Below, one piece after another: positions 1 through 5,132 of a stretch of 6,690 nucleotides of DNA. How positions within the stretch are numbered: the first letter of the stretch is position 1; each line of letters starts with the position of its first letter. The translations under genes and the position numbers were made by a program. The notes beneath the pieces are model-generated. The model was not told where the DNA came from. It was given only the letters and a program-made list of their open reading frames with translations, and did no database searches. Source of the DNA: Myxococcales bacterium (GTDB taxonomy: Bacteria > Myxococcota_C > UBA6777); NCBI GenBank assembly GCA_027005175.1, contig JALTMC010000196.1, positions 1 through 6,690 on the forward strand. The letters are read 5' to 3'.

Positions 1-67
1 CAACTTCTGATTCAACTTCTGATTCAACTTCTGATTCAACTTCTGATTCAACTTCTGATTCAACTTC
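1..67. repeat. 12-bp tandem repeat inside the coding region, about 5.6 copies
   Basis: The unit CAACTTCTGATT is repeated five times without mismatch, followed by seven bases of a sixth copy, and it may continue to the left of the window. Read on the minus strand in the frame of the surrounding gene it encodes VESE repeats. The 12-bp unit is a multiple of three, so copy-number change would lengthen or shorten the acidic tail without a frameshift. Confidence 0.95.
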
Positions 68-679
68 GGTTTCGGCGGTTTCCTTCGCCTCGGCTTTTGC
101 TTTCGCCTCGGCTTTTGCTTTCACCTCGGTGGTTTCCTTCGCCTCGGTAGTTTCCTCAGCATCTACCTGGGTTTCGGTCTCAGCCTCTACCTGAGTTTCG
201 GTTTTCTGTTTTGTTTTGTTTGATTCCGCCTCTTCTATGGCCTTTTTCTCTATTTTTTCGGCATCTGTGGTTTCTGTGGACTCTGTAAGGTCAGTCATTT
301 GAGTGGTTACAGTTGTTTCGGTGTCTACCTGTGGCTCTTGTGTTTCAGGCGGTGTGATGATGTCTTTGGTAGAGTTGTTTTCAGGAGCGGTCTCATTCTG
401 GCTCTCGATATTGTCATCGGTTTCTTGGGCTTTTGGAGGAGTACTCTTCTTTACTTCTTCGAAAGAGAAAGGCTTTTTCTTGCCATTGCTCACTTTTTTC
501 TTGGGCCGACTAAATGTCCCCTTTGCCTTTTCCTTCGTAGAACCCGGTGTTTTGGAGGTAGCCTCTTCTACGTCGTGAGCAGGTGTATTGTTGGCTTGAG
601 CTTGTAGAGCTTGCTTTTGCCTCGCCTGCTTCTTTTTGTCTGCTGCTCGCTGCTTTCTGGTTCGCTTTTTTTTGGCCAT
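1..679 (-). CDS. Partial gene for a lysine-rich, then Glu/Thr-rich repetitive disordered protein (3' end beyond window)
   Basis: The frame is open from an ATG at 679-677 to the left edge: 226 codons without a stop, so the C-terminus lies outside the window. I do not recognise a family. The N-terminus is strongly basic (MAKKKRTRKQRAADKKK and a second KKK-rich patch near residues 57-70). From about residue 80 the chain becomes rich in E, T, S, A and Q with few hydrophobic residues. It holds QV(D/E)AE repeats near 162-173, alternating AKAEAK blocks near 185-200 and a regular VESE tandem repeat from residue 206 to the edge. No signal peptide, membrane segment or catalytic motif is visible. The composition predicts an intrinsically disordered, charge-segregated protein; nucleic-acid or ribosome contact through the basic head is only inference. 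The start is supported by AGAAGGA at 695-689, nine bases upstream. Codons 3-5 form a run of eight A, a possible slippage site. Confidence 0.8.
   Translation of the reverse strand, partial: MAKKKRTRKQRAADKKKQARQKQALQAQANNTPAHDVEEATSKTPGSTKEKAKGTFSRPKKKVSNGKKKPFSFEEVKKSTPPKAQETDDNIESQNETAPENNSTKDIITPPETQEPQVDTETTVTTQMTDLTESTETTDAEKIEKKAIEEAESNKTKQKTETQVEAETETQVDAEETTEAKETTEVKAKAEAKAKAEAKETAETEVESEVESEVESEVESEVESEV
86..121. repeat. 18-bp tandem repeat, two exact copies
   Basis: The unit CGCCTCGGCTTTTGCTTT occurs at 86-103 and again at 104-121, and degenerate copies follow around 122-150. On the minus strand it encodes alternating lysine, alanine and glutamate (AKAEAK type). It is a second, independent in-frame repeat block in the same disordered protein. 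Confidence 0.9.
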
Positions 680-688
680 TTAAACCAG

Positions 689-695
689 TCCTTCT
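689..695 (-). promoter_or_regulatory. Ribosome binding site of the leftward repetitive-protein gene
   Basis: AGAAGGA on the minus strand lies nine bases before the ATG at 679. This is a good match to the Shine-Dalgarno sequence and fixes the start, although the next possible start in frame would be far inside the gene. Confidence 0.7.
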
Positions 696-817
696 ACTAC
701 TCGTATATTAAGAAGGTCTTGTGTTGGCGGTTTGGTCGGAGGTCTCAGTTTTCTTTACCAGCCAGCCGCTATCTCACAAGAGCCTTTCCTTTGCTTTCTT
801 TTTAAGTTCTGCTTCAC

Positions 818-830
818 TGATGAGTCATCA
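818..830. repeat. 13-bp palindrome TGATGA-G-TCATCA
   Basis: Perfect six-base arms around one central base. It lies in what would be the transcribed leader of the leftward gene, about 60 bases after its predicted transcription start. It could be an operator or may be incidental; no matching second copy is seen. Confidence 0.45.
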
Positions 831-895
831 AGCCAACCAAACGATCATCTCACCACAACGTGGATTTTGTTTGGAGTGTTGCTATATAACATCGT

Positions 896-923
896 ATTGT
901 AGTCAGTTTGTGACAGTTGTCAT
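896..923 (-). promoter_or_regulatory. Candidate sigma70 promoter for the leftward repetitive-protein gene, overlapped by a palindrome
   Basis: On the minus strand ATGACA (923-918; five of six bases of TTGACA) is followed after 16 bases by TACAAT (901-896; five of six of TATAAT). Transcription would start near 889, leaving a leader of about 210 bases before the ATG at 679. The -35 element is nested in the inverted repeat TGACA-GT-TGTCA at 911-922, so a repressor bound there would block the promoter. Based on consensus matching only. Confidence 0.4.
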
Positions 924-933
924 CCCCTACTTT

Positions 934-963
934 TCGGAAATCTCCTTCTTTCCGGTGTTTTTT
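934..963 (+). terminator. Weak intrinsic-terminator-like hairpin with T-tract
   Basis: CGGAAA (935-940) pairs with TTTCCG (949-954) across an eight-base loop; a T-G wobble extends the stem at 934/955. Six T follow at 958-963 and another T-run lies near 968-974. The stem is short and no rightward gene precedes it, so it may terminate stray rightward transcription or an unrecognised small RNA, or may be incidental in this T-rich stretch. Confidence 0.22.
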
Positions 964-1049
964 CGTGTTTTTTTCCATCTTACCTTGGTTCAAAATACAA
1001 ATTCTTTTTCTTTTGCTTCCATCAAAATGACTTTTCTCACACAAACTTC

Positions 1050-1077
1050 TTGACGAATGGCTTAAATGAATTATCAT
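1050..1077 (+). promoter_or_regulatory. Candidate sigma70 promoter for the HhH-methyltransferase gene
   Basis: TTGACG (1050-1055; five of six of TTGACA), a 16-base spacer and TATCAT (1072-1077; five of six of TATAAT). Transcription would start near 1084, giving a leader of about 165 bases before the ATG at 1252. The -10 element lies inside the first of two TGAAT-N4-ATTCA sites, which is the usual geometry for a repressed promoter. Confidence 0.5.
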
Positions 1078-1103
1078 TCAGCGTGCAAGTGAATGGCCAT
1101 TCA
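1067..1103. promoter_or_regulatory. Pair of TGAAT-N4-ATTCA operators resembling ARG boxes
   Basis: Two sites share the same arms and the same four-base centre length: TGAATTATCATTCA at 1067-1080 and TGAATGGCCATTCA at 1090-1103, the second a perfect 14-bp palindrome. Their centres are 23 bp apart, so they lie on nearly the same helical face. The arm pattern equals the core of the enterobacterial ArgR operator (TGAAT, four usually A/T bases, ATTCA), which also occurs in pairs about 21 bp apart. The first site covers the -10 of the candidate promoter and the second covers the predicted start of the transcript. Control by an ArgR-family protein is inference. The second site extends with GCAA/TTGC flanks (one bulged G) and could also form a strong hairpin at the 5' end of the RNA. 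Confidence 0.45.
1084..1099 (-). promoter_or_regulatory. Sigma54-like promoter match, leftward
   Basis: On the minus strand TGGC (1099-1096) and TTGCA (1088-1084) sit with exactly the -24/-12 spacing of the sigma54 consensus, ten bases between the invariant GG and GC. The bases after TGGC (CAT) do not match the usual ACG. Transcription would begin near 1073 and head toward the leftward gene, with a leader of about 390 bases. Part of the match is forced by the overlapping palindrome, so it may be accidental. Confidence 0.22.
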
Positions 1104-1209
1104 TTGCTGGATTGATTTCGTGTGCTCTTATGTTTTTCAGTGAGTTAGTGGGATTGTTCTGGGTTCTGCGATGGGTTGGCTTATGAAGTGCAGTATCAAA
1201 AATAAGAAA

Positions 1210-1259
1210 AAGGAGGCAACAGGACATTCAAAGTTCTGTTGATCACATGATATGATCAA
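1210..1259 (+). promoter_or_regulatory. Strong but distant Shine-Dalgarno and start-codon hairpin of the methyltransferase gene
   Basis: AAGGAGG at 1210-1216 is a near-perfect ribosome binding site, yet no ATG, GTG or TTG follows at normal distance. The gene's frame is closed upstream by TGA at 1240-1242, so its first ATG is at 1252, 35 bases past the site. That ATG lies in an inverted repeat: TTGATCA (1239-1245), a seven-base loop, TGATCAA (1253-1259). A two-codon frame ATG-ATA-TGA (1247-1255) ends overlapping the gene's ATG. The hairpin could hide the start or bring the distant ribosome site closer; both are inference. Confidence 0.45.
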
Positions 1260-2844
1260 AGCAATTCAATCGAGATGGCAAGATGTACGTGATCAAGCTG
1301 AAGGGTGGGTACAGGCGGGGACACGTCTGATCGATCGTTGGCAGCCATTTTCAGTAGGTGTTTTTACGGGGCAAAAGGGGGATGTCACAGAGGCGGATGG
1401 TTCGACAGACATTGCTGCAGGAGTGGAAATCCAATCTTCAACTTTACATCGGACGGATGGGCTTATGGTAGAGAACTCTTCAGATATAACAGCCAGGGAT
1501 GCGGTGGATCTTTTGTGGGAGACAGGAGCGTTGTTGGTGCTCTCTGGAGGCTCGAAGTCTCGTCGTACAGGTTTTAATAAGGCTTCTCAGTATGTTGAAA
1601 AACATCAGAAGTCCTGGTCTTATATCTCAGCGGCAGATTTGGAAGATCTACCTGGATGGACGGAAGAGGCGCGTGATGCGTTGTTGCGGTTGCAGGATGG
1701 TAACAAGCCTGAACTCTATTTGCAGTTGCGCGAGGAGTTGGGTGAGGGGGCAGCCGATTTGCTGCGTGTTCGTGGCATTGGTGTAGACAAAGCGAAAACG
1801 ATCCAATCCACATTGAATATTTATACGTTGGAAGAGCTTTTGGATGCAGCGAAAACAGGTGTTTTGTTGCAGGTTAAGGGGATCGGTCCCAAGTCTATTG
1901 AGAAGCTGAAAGCGAGTATTGAAGATGCGATAGAGGAACAAGCGAGTCTGAAAGCTCATCGGGTTTCTACAGCGACAGCACAACAAGAGTCCGCAGGTGT
2001 ATCTGGCTCTTCAGGTGTATCTGAGGCTACCAATCGTTCGAGAGAGTTGATGGAATTCCTTCGATGTCCATCAACTCATCAAGGTGGATTTGTACAAGAG
2101 AATGCAGAGGCAGTCTTGCCTCCGACAGGTCGTCGCTATCCGATCATCAATGGTGTTATCGATATGGTGGGAGACGGACACGAAGCACCTTCTTTGGCAC
2201 AATCTCTGATGGAGAGTCGGATCTATCCGAAGTTTTATGAAGGTCTCTTTCGTCCCGTCTTTACGAGGGCTATTATTCGACGCTCTGTTCAGGATGATAT
2301 GGCATTGAGTCTTGAAATGCTGAAAATGCGACCGGATTGGGCAGTACTGGACGTTGCTTGTGGACCCGGTAACTTCACCCGAGCGATTGCACATGCTCTC
2401 GACCCCAAGGATGGATTGGCTGTGGGTGTGGATGTGAGCTGGACGATGCTGTCGAAAGCTGCTGAACAAAAGGAACGCAAGGGCTTCAGGAACCTTCAGT
2501 TTGTGCGTGGCATCGCCACTCACTTACCTTTTCAAGACAACTGCTTTGATGCAGTGCATAGCACTGCGGCGATACATCTTTTTCAAGAGCCTGCTCGCGC
2601 CTTGCAAGAGTTTCATCGTGTCCTTCGACCGGGAGGTCGCTTGGTCATCGGAACCTTCTTGCAAAGTCGCTTCTTGCCACTTCGCCTCATTCAACGTTTG
2701 GGGAGTCCCCTTACAGGTATGCACTGGTTCTCTCTCGGCGAACTCGAAGATATTATCGTCAATGCCGGATTTTCCATCACCCGAACCGAAATCAATGGTC
2801 TGGCTATTTCGCTTGCCGCAGAAAGTCTGAATCATCTGGGTTGA
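1252..2844 (+). CDS. Fusion protein: tandem helix-hairpin-helix, degenerate Trm112-like segment and class I SAM-dependent methyltransferase
   Basis: 530 residues. Residues 1-120 match nothing I recognise. Residues 165-228 hold two helix-hairpin-helix units, with hairpins RGIGVDKA (174-181) and KGIGPKSIEKL (209-219), spaced as in the HhH segment of DNA polymerase X proteins; these normally bind the DNA backbone without sequence preference. A Ser/Ala/Gly-rich linker (about 238-262) follows. Residues 265-306 resemble Trm112-like zinc-ribbon domains (LRCP, then GRRYPIINGVIDM), but only one cysteine (C272) remains, so zinc binding is probably lost. Residues 364-470 form a Methyltransf_11/UbiE-type fold: motif I VLDVACGPGNFT (365-376), acidic D394 in VGVDVS, LPFQDNCFDAV (425-435) and VLRPGGRLVIGTF (457-469). 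The substrate is unknown; a small molecule, lipid, nucleic acid or protein all remain possible. The HhH part suggests nucleic-acid association. The start is the only ATG available but has an atypical ribosome site. The 3' end overlaps the convergent hydrolase gene by 13 bases. Confidence 0.9.
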   Translation: MIKAIQSRWQDVRDQAEGWVQAGTRLIDRWQPFSVGVFTGQKGDVTEADGSTDIAAGVEIQSSTLHRTDGLMVENSSDITARDAVDLLWETGALLVLSGGSKSRRTGFNKASQYVEKHQKSWSYISAADLEDLPGWTEEARDALLRLQDGNKPELYLQLREELGEGAADLLRVRGIGVDKAKTIQSTLNIYTLEELLDAAKTGVLLQVKGIGPKSIEKLKASIEDAIEEQASLKAHRVSTATAQQESAGVSGSSGVSEATNRSRELMEFLRCPSTHQGGFVQENAEAVLPPTGRRYPIINGVIDMVGDGHEAPSLAQSLMESRIYPKFYEGLFRPVFTRAIIRRSVQDDMALSLEMLKMRPDWAVLDVACGPGNFTRAIAHALDPKDGLAVGVDVSWTMLSKAAEQKERKGFRNLQFVRGIATHLPFQDNCFDAVHSTAAIHLFQEPARALQEFHRVLRPGGRLVIGTFLQSRFLPLRLIQRLGSPLTGMHWFSLGELEDIIVNAGFSITRTEINGLAISLAAESLNHLG

Positions 2845-3668
2845 AGAGGAGCCTTCTCGGAGCGGTAGTAGAGGTACATGAGTCCGCTGGATACGGCACA
2901 GAGCAGGTGCCAGAAGGCGTGTCCCTGTATTAAGCTGTGGGAAGAGCAGAGGATGCCTTTGAGGTCGAGTATCCAGATGGTGAAGGCCAGGATTAAACTG
3001 AATGCTGACCAGAGTATATACTTGGTTTGGATCTCTGGGTGTTGACGGACCCTGGCATAGATCTCGGCGACAAGGCCGGCGACAAGCACAACACCAAAGA
3101 CGTAGCGTCGAATGGAGGGGGCTGTGGCGAGAATCCATCCAAGGACACTGTTGGATATCAGGTACAGTATGACAAAGCGTGTTCCGGACCACTGATGGGC
3201 TCGGGCCAGGGCATACAAGAGGATAAAGGTGGCGAGGAGATACATCGCCATCACATCAAACCACTGACCGATGAAGGTCATAGAGGCGTGATAGAACATG
3301 CTGAACAGGCCCACAAAAACAACAGCCCATCCATAGACCAGGGTGTATGTAGGTGTATTGTTGATCAGGTTGGAGGATACGGTACCTCCCGAAGAGCGAG
3401 TGTGGTTGTCACGTCGAATCATGCTGATGATGAGCAGGCCCACCAACACAAATCCTAAATTGGAGTATGTGTTTGCGGGTTGGCGAACGGTGCCATTGCG
3501 GAGATGCTCACAGAAACAATGGGATGGCATGCAAGTGGCAACTCTCCAGCCCTCCCAGGAGATGGGAAGATAGCCTACAGCGATGGTGAGCGCAGTGATC
3601 CCAAGAAACCAGAGCAGCGGACGTAGCCAGGGATTCGAGTTGTGACTTTGAGCGGAAGTCTCAGACAT
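2832..3668 (-). CDS. CREST-superfamily ceramidase-like multi-pass membrane hydrolase
   Basis: 278 residues with about seven hydrophobic segments (near 17-35, 66-84, 109-127, 138-156, 164-181, 187-204 and 216-235), plus a final one near 249-267. The alkaline ceramidase/CREST signature is clear: E54 and QPANTYSNLGF (63-73), S123-x3-H127 in SMFYH, D138 eleven residues after that histidine, and H250-x3-H254 in GHAFWH. In human alkaline ceramidase 3 the equivalent Ser, Asp and three His make the zinc site, with the same S-x3-H, 11-residue and H-x3-H spacings, so the catalytic set looks intact. The expected reaction is zinc-dependent amide-bond hydrolysis in the membrane, as for ceramide to sphingosine and fatty acid; the actual bacterial substrate is not shown. 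The gene lies 32 bases after the aspartic protease gene on the same strand and is probably co-transcribed. Its ribosome site is weak (ACAGG about ten bases upstream). Its last codons overlap the convergent methyltransferase gene. Confidence 0.88.
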   Translation of the reverse strand: MSETSAQSHNSNPWLRPLLWFLGITALTIAVGYLPISWEGWRVATCMPSHCFCEHLRNGTVRQPANTYSNLGFVLVGLLIISMIRRDNHTRSSGGTVSSNLINNTPTYTLVYGWAVVFVGLFSMFYHASMTFIGQWFDVMAMYLLATFILLYALARAHQWSGTRFVILYLISNSVLGWILATAPSIRRYVFGVVLVAGLVAEIYARVRQHPEIQTKYILWSAFSLILAFTIWILDLKGILCSSHSLIQGHAFWHLLCAVSSGLMYLYYRSEKAPLQPR

Positions 3669-3700
3669 GAGTGTGGACCTGTTTCCGATGAGAGTGAAGG

Positions 3701-5122
3701 TTAATCCCAGCTTCCTTGAATAAGCTCGACACGATAGCTTTCAAAGCGAGGGGCGTTTTTGTCACGGATGGTGATGCGGCGTTTCTCTTGCGAGCTGAGT
3801 TCGTCAATGTTGAACTCGTAGTGACCAACTTTGCGCTTGTTTTTTAAGTAAGTAACACGGAACCGGAGGTTGAGTGCGTCCAAGTGAGATTGGTTTCGCA
3901 AGAGGCCTGTGAGCTTGAAAACTCGTCGTACTAGCATGTTGGTGGTATAACCACGGAGTTGTCTTTTGGGCCATTTGAGGAAGGGGCGCATATCGGCTGC
4001 CTGGTTGTTGAATCGTGTGGCGTCGGGAGGTCGGAGTCGGATATAGCCGCTGCCTTGATCGATGGTGACAAGGAAGCGTCGAAGGATATTGAGACCTAAC
4101 AAGCCCGCGACCCCTTGCTTGGGTTCACCACAAGCATCACACAAGACAAAGGCGACGTTTGTTAGTCGGTAGGAGCCAAGTTTGAAATAGGGTAGTAAGC
4201 CAACTCGCGCCTTGATCACCCCATTGGCGGTGTGCAGTGTCAGGGTGGGAGCGTTGCGTGGAGGGTAGACATTGAGGCGATGAGCCATACGTGAAGATAA
4301 CGACAAAAAGGAAGCGCCTGTATCGAGTAAAAAGTCACTTTTGCGACCGGGTAAGCCAGCAGAAATGATGAGTGAGTTCCCATGACGACGCACTCGAATG
4401 GAGACTTCTTTGAGCGGGTTGGCGATGGTTGGCTTTCGACGACGTCGAGCGATGGGCTGATGGCGTCGGGGTTTGGTTTGAGCTTGAGGCTGACGTCGCA
4501 GTGGGTTTCGTCTTTTGCGACTTGAGGTTCTCTTTTTGATCTCGGAGTCTTTTGGTTGTGGACCGAGAGCGTGGATAGGAGGGTAGGGGGGAGGCTTTGT
4601 TTTGGTCTCTTTGTGGGTCAACTTATTGCTGCCTGGTTCGACTTCAAGCAGGTATGCCATACGCTTGATGAGTCGCCGTCCTGTTCGTAACACAGGGTGC
4701 TCTTCGCTGATCTGAAACAGCGTCGCGACATCTTTATCAAACAGCCAGTTGCCATACTGATAGAGTGCGCTTGATGTTTTTGCGGGCATCCACAACACAA
4801 ACAAAGCCAGAAGGGCAGTGTTACCCATCAAAAATACGGAAAAGAAGGTATCGAAAAATCGAGCGTGTTTGTTCCATTGTTGTCGCAGCCAGGTGATGAA
4901 TCCATTGAAGATAAAGACAGGAGTGAGGCTGAGCAGACCGCCAGTGACCAACATGAGCGGAAGAGATCGAGAGCCTCGCCACTGTGCGGCGAGGCTGCCA
5001 CCTACAATCAGCAGGAGGAGCATACTGAGTAGACAGCCTGTCATGAGCAGAAGAGACATCCAGATTGTGGCGAACCAGCCGCCTACTCCTCTTGCAACAT
5101 GTACATTTTCCTGAACATCCAT
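3701..5122 (-). CDS. Membrane-anchored retropepsin-like aspartic protease with C-terminal beta-sandwich-like domain
   Basis: 473 residues. Three hydrophobic helices come first (about 17-46, 54-78 and 90-112). A Pro/Arg/Lys-rich linker (about 170-236) follows, with clusters KKRTSSRKRR and ARRRRKP. Residues 238-365 form a single retropepsin-like domain: catalytic FLLDTGAS (264-271, Asp267), HTANG (297-301, flap region), a CDAC pair (C328, C331) and the closing GLLGLNIL (340-347). One active-site Asp per chain means activity requires a dimer. Residues about 398-470 (FKLTGLLRNQS, later LSSQEKRRITIRD) resemble the FxLYD/DUF3426-like beta-sandwich often found outside the cytoplasm. Positive residues after helix 2 favour an inside loop there, which places the protease domain in the periplasm; the Arg-rich linker makes this uncertain. 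The ATG at 5122 is preceded by GGA and AGGAA, modest ribosome sites. First gene of a likely two-gene operon with the ceramidase-like hydrolase. The target protein is unknown. Confidence 0.85.
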   Translation of the reverse strand: MDVQENVHVARGVGGWFATIWMSLLLMTGCLLSMLLLLIVGGSLAAQWRGSRSLPLMLVTGGLLSLTPVFIFNGFITWLRQQWNKHARFFDTFFSVFLMGNTALLALFVLWMPAKTSSALYQYGNWLFDKDVATLFQISEEHPVLRTGRRLIKRMAYLLEVEPGSNKLTHKETKTKPPPYPPIHALGPQPKDSEIKKRTSSRKRRNPLRRQPQAQTKPRRHQPIARRRRKPTIANPLKEVSIRVRRHGNSLIISAGLPGRKSDFLLDTGASFLSLSSRMAHRLNVYPPRNAPTLTLHTANGVIKARVGLLPYFKLGSYRLTNVAFVLCDACGEPKQGVAGLLGLNILRRFLVTIDQGSGYIRLRPPDATRFNNQAADMRPFLKWPKRQLRGYTTNMLVRRVFKLTGLLRNQSHLDALNLRFRVTYLKNKRKVGHYEFNIDELSSQEKRRITIRDKNAPRFESYRVELIQGSWD

Positions 5123-5132
5123 TTCCTAAATC

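Larger units (their letters stand above)
680..1251. other. 572-base divergent intergenic region
   Basis: No convincing gene lies here. The reading frames found on either strand are short, of poor composition and without a ribosome binding site. The region separates a leftward gene (start 679) from a rightward gene (start 1252). It holds outward-facing candidate promoters at 923-896 (leftward) and 1050-1077 (rightward), palindromes at 818-830, 911-922, 1067-1080 and 1090-1103, a weak hairpin plus T-tract at 934-963, and a strong but misplaced Shine-Dalgarno at 1210-1216. Each is described separately. Confidence 0.7.

Noticed and set aside
1-67. Short regular repeats as a possible CRISPR array
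   Set aside because: The 12-bp units are directly adjacent without spacers and encode a regular peptide in frame.
299-607. Plus-strand open frames of about 100 codons in 299-607
   Set aside because: They are antisense to the repetitive-protein gene. Their Phe/Leu/Cys/Ser-rich composition is what the reverse complement of Glu/Lys/Thr codons gives, and they lack ribosome sites.
721-1053. 110-codon plus-strand frame in the intergenic region
   Set aside because: Phe/Ser/Thr-rich product from a T-rich stretch, no Shine-Dalgarno, and it overlaps promoter-like and palindromic elements.
1094-1108. Sigma54-like match TGGC...TTGCT on the plus strand
   Set aside because: Only nine bases separate GG and GC where ten are required; the minus-strand match has the right spacing.
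1130-1186. 18-codon frame encoding the hydrophobic peptide MFFSELVGLFWVLRWVGL in the methyltransferase leader
   Set aside because: Tempting as a leader peptide, but no ribosome site precedes it, and no attenuator-type hairpin with T-tract follows.
2071-2523. 150-codon minus-strand open frame
   Set aside because: It lies entirely opposite the methyltransferase core, whose motifs are clear on the plus strand, and has no ribosome site or domain.
2524-3192. 222-codon minus-strand open frame across the methyltransferase and hydrolase genes
   Set aside because: It is antisense to the methyltransferase C-terminal motifs and out of frame with the ceramidase signature; it is rich in His, Cys, Arg and Pro without recognisable domains, typical of a shadow frame.
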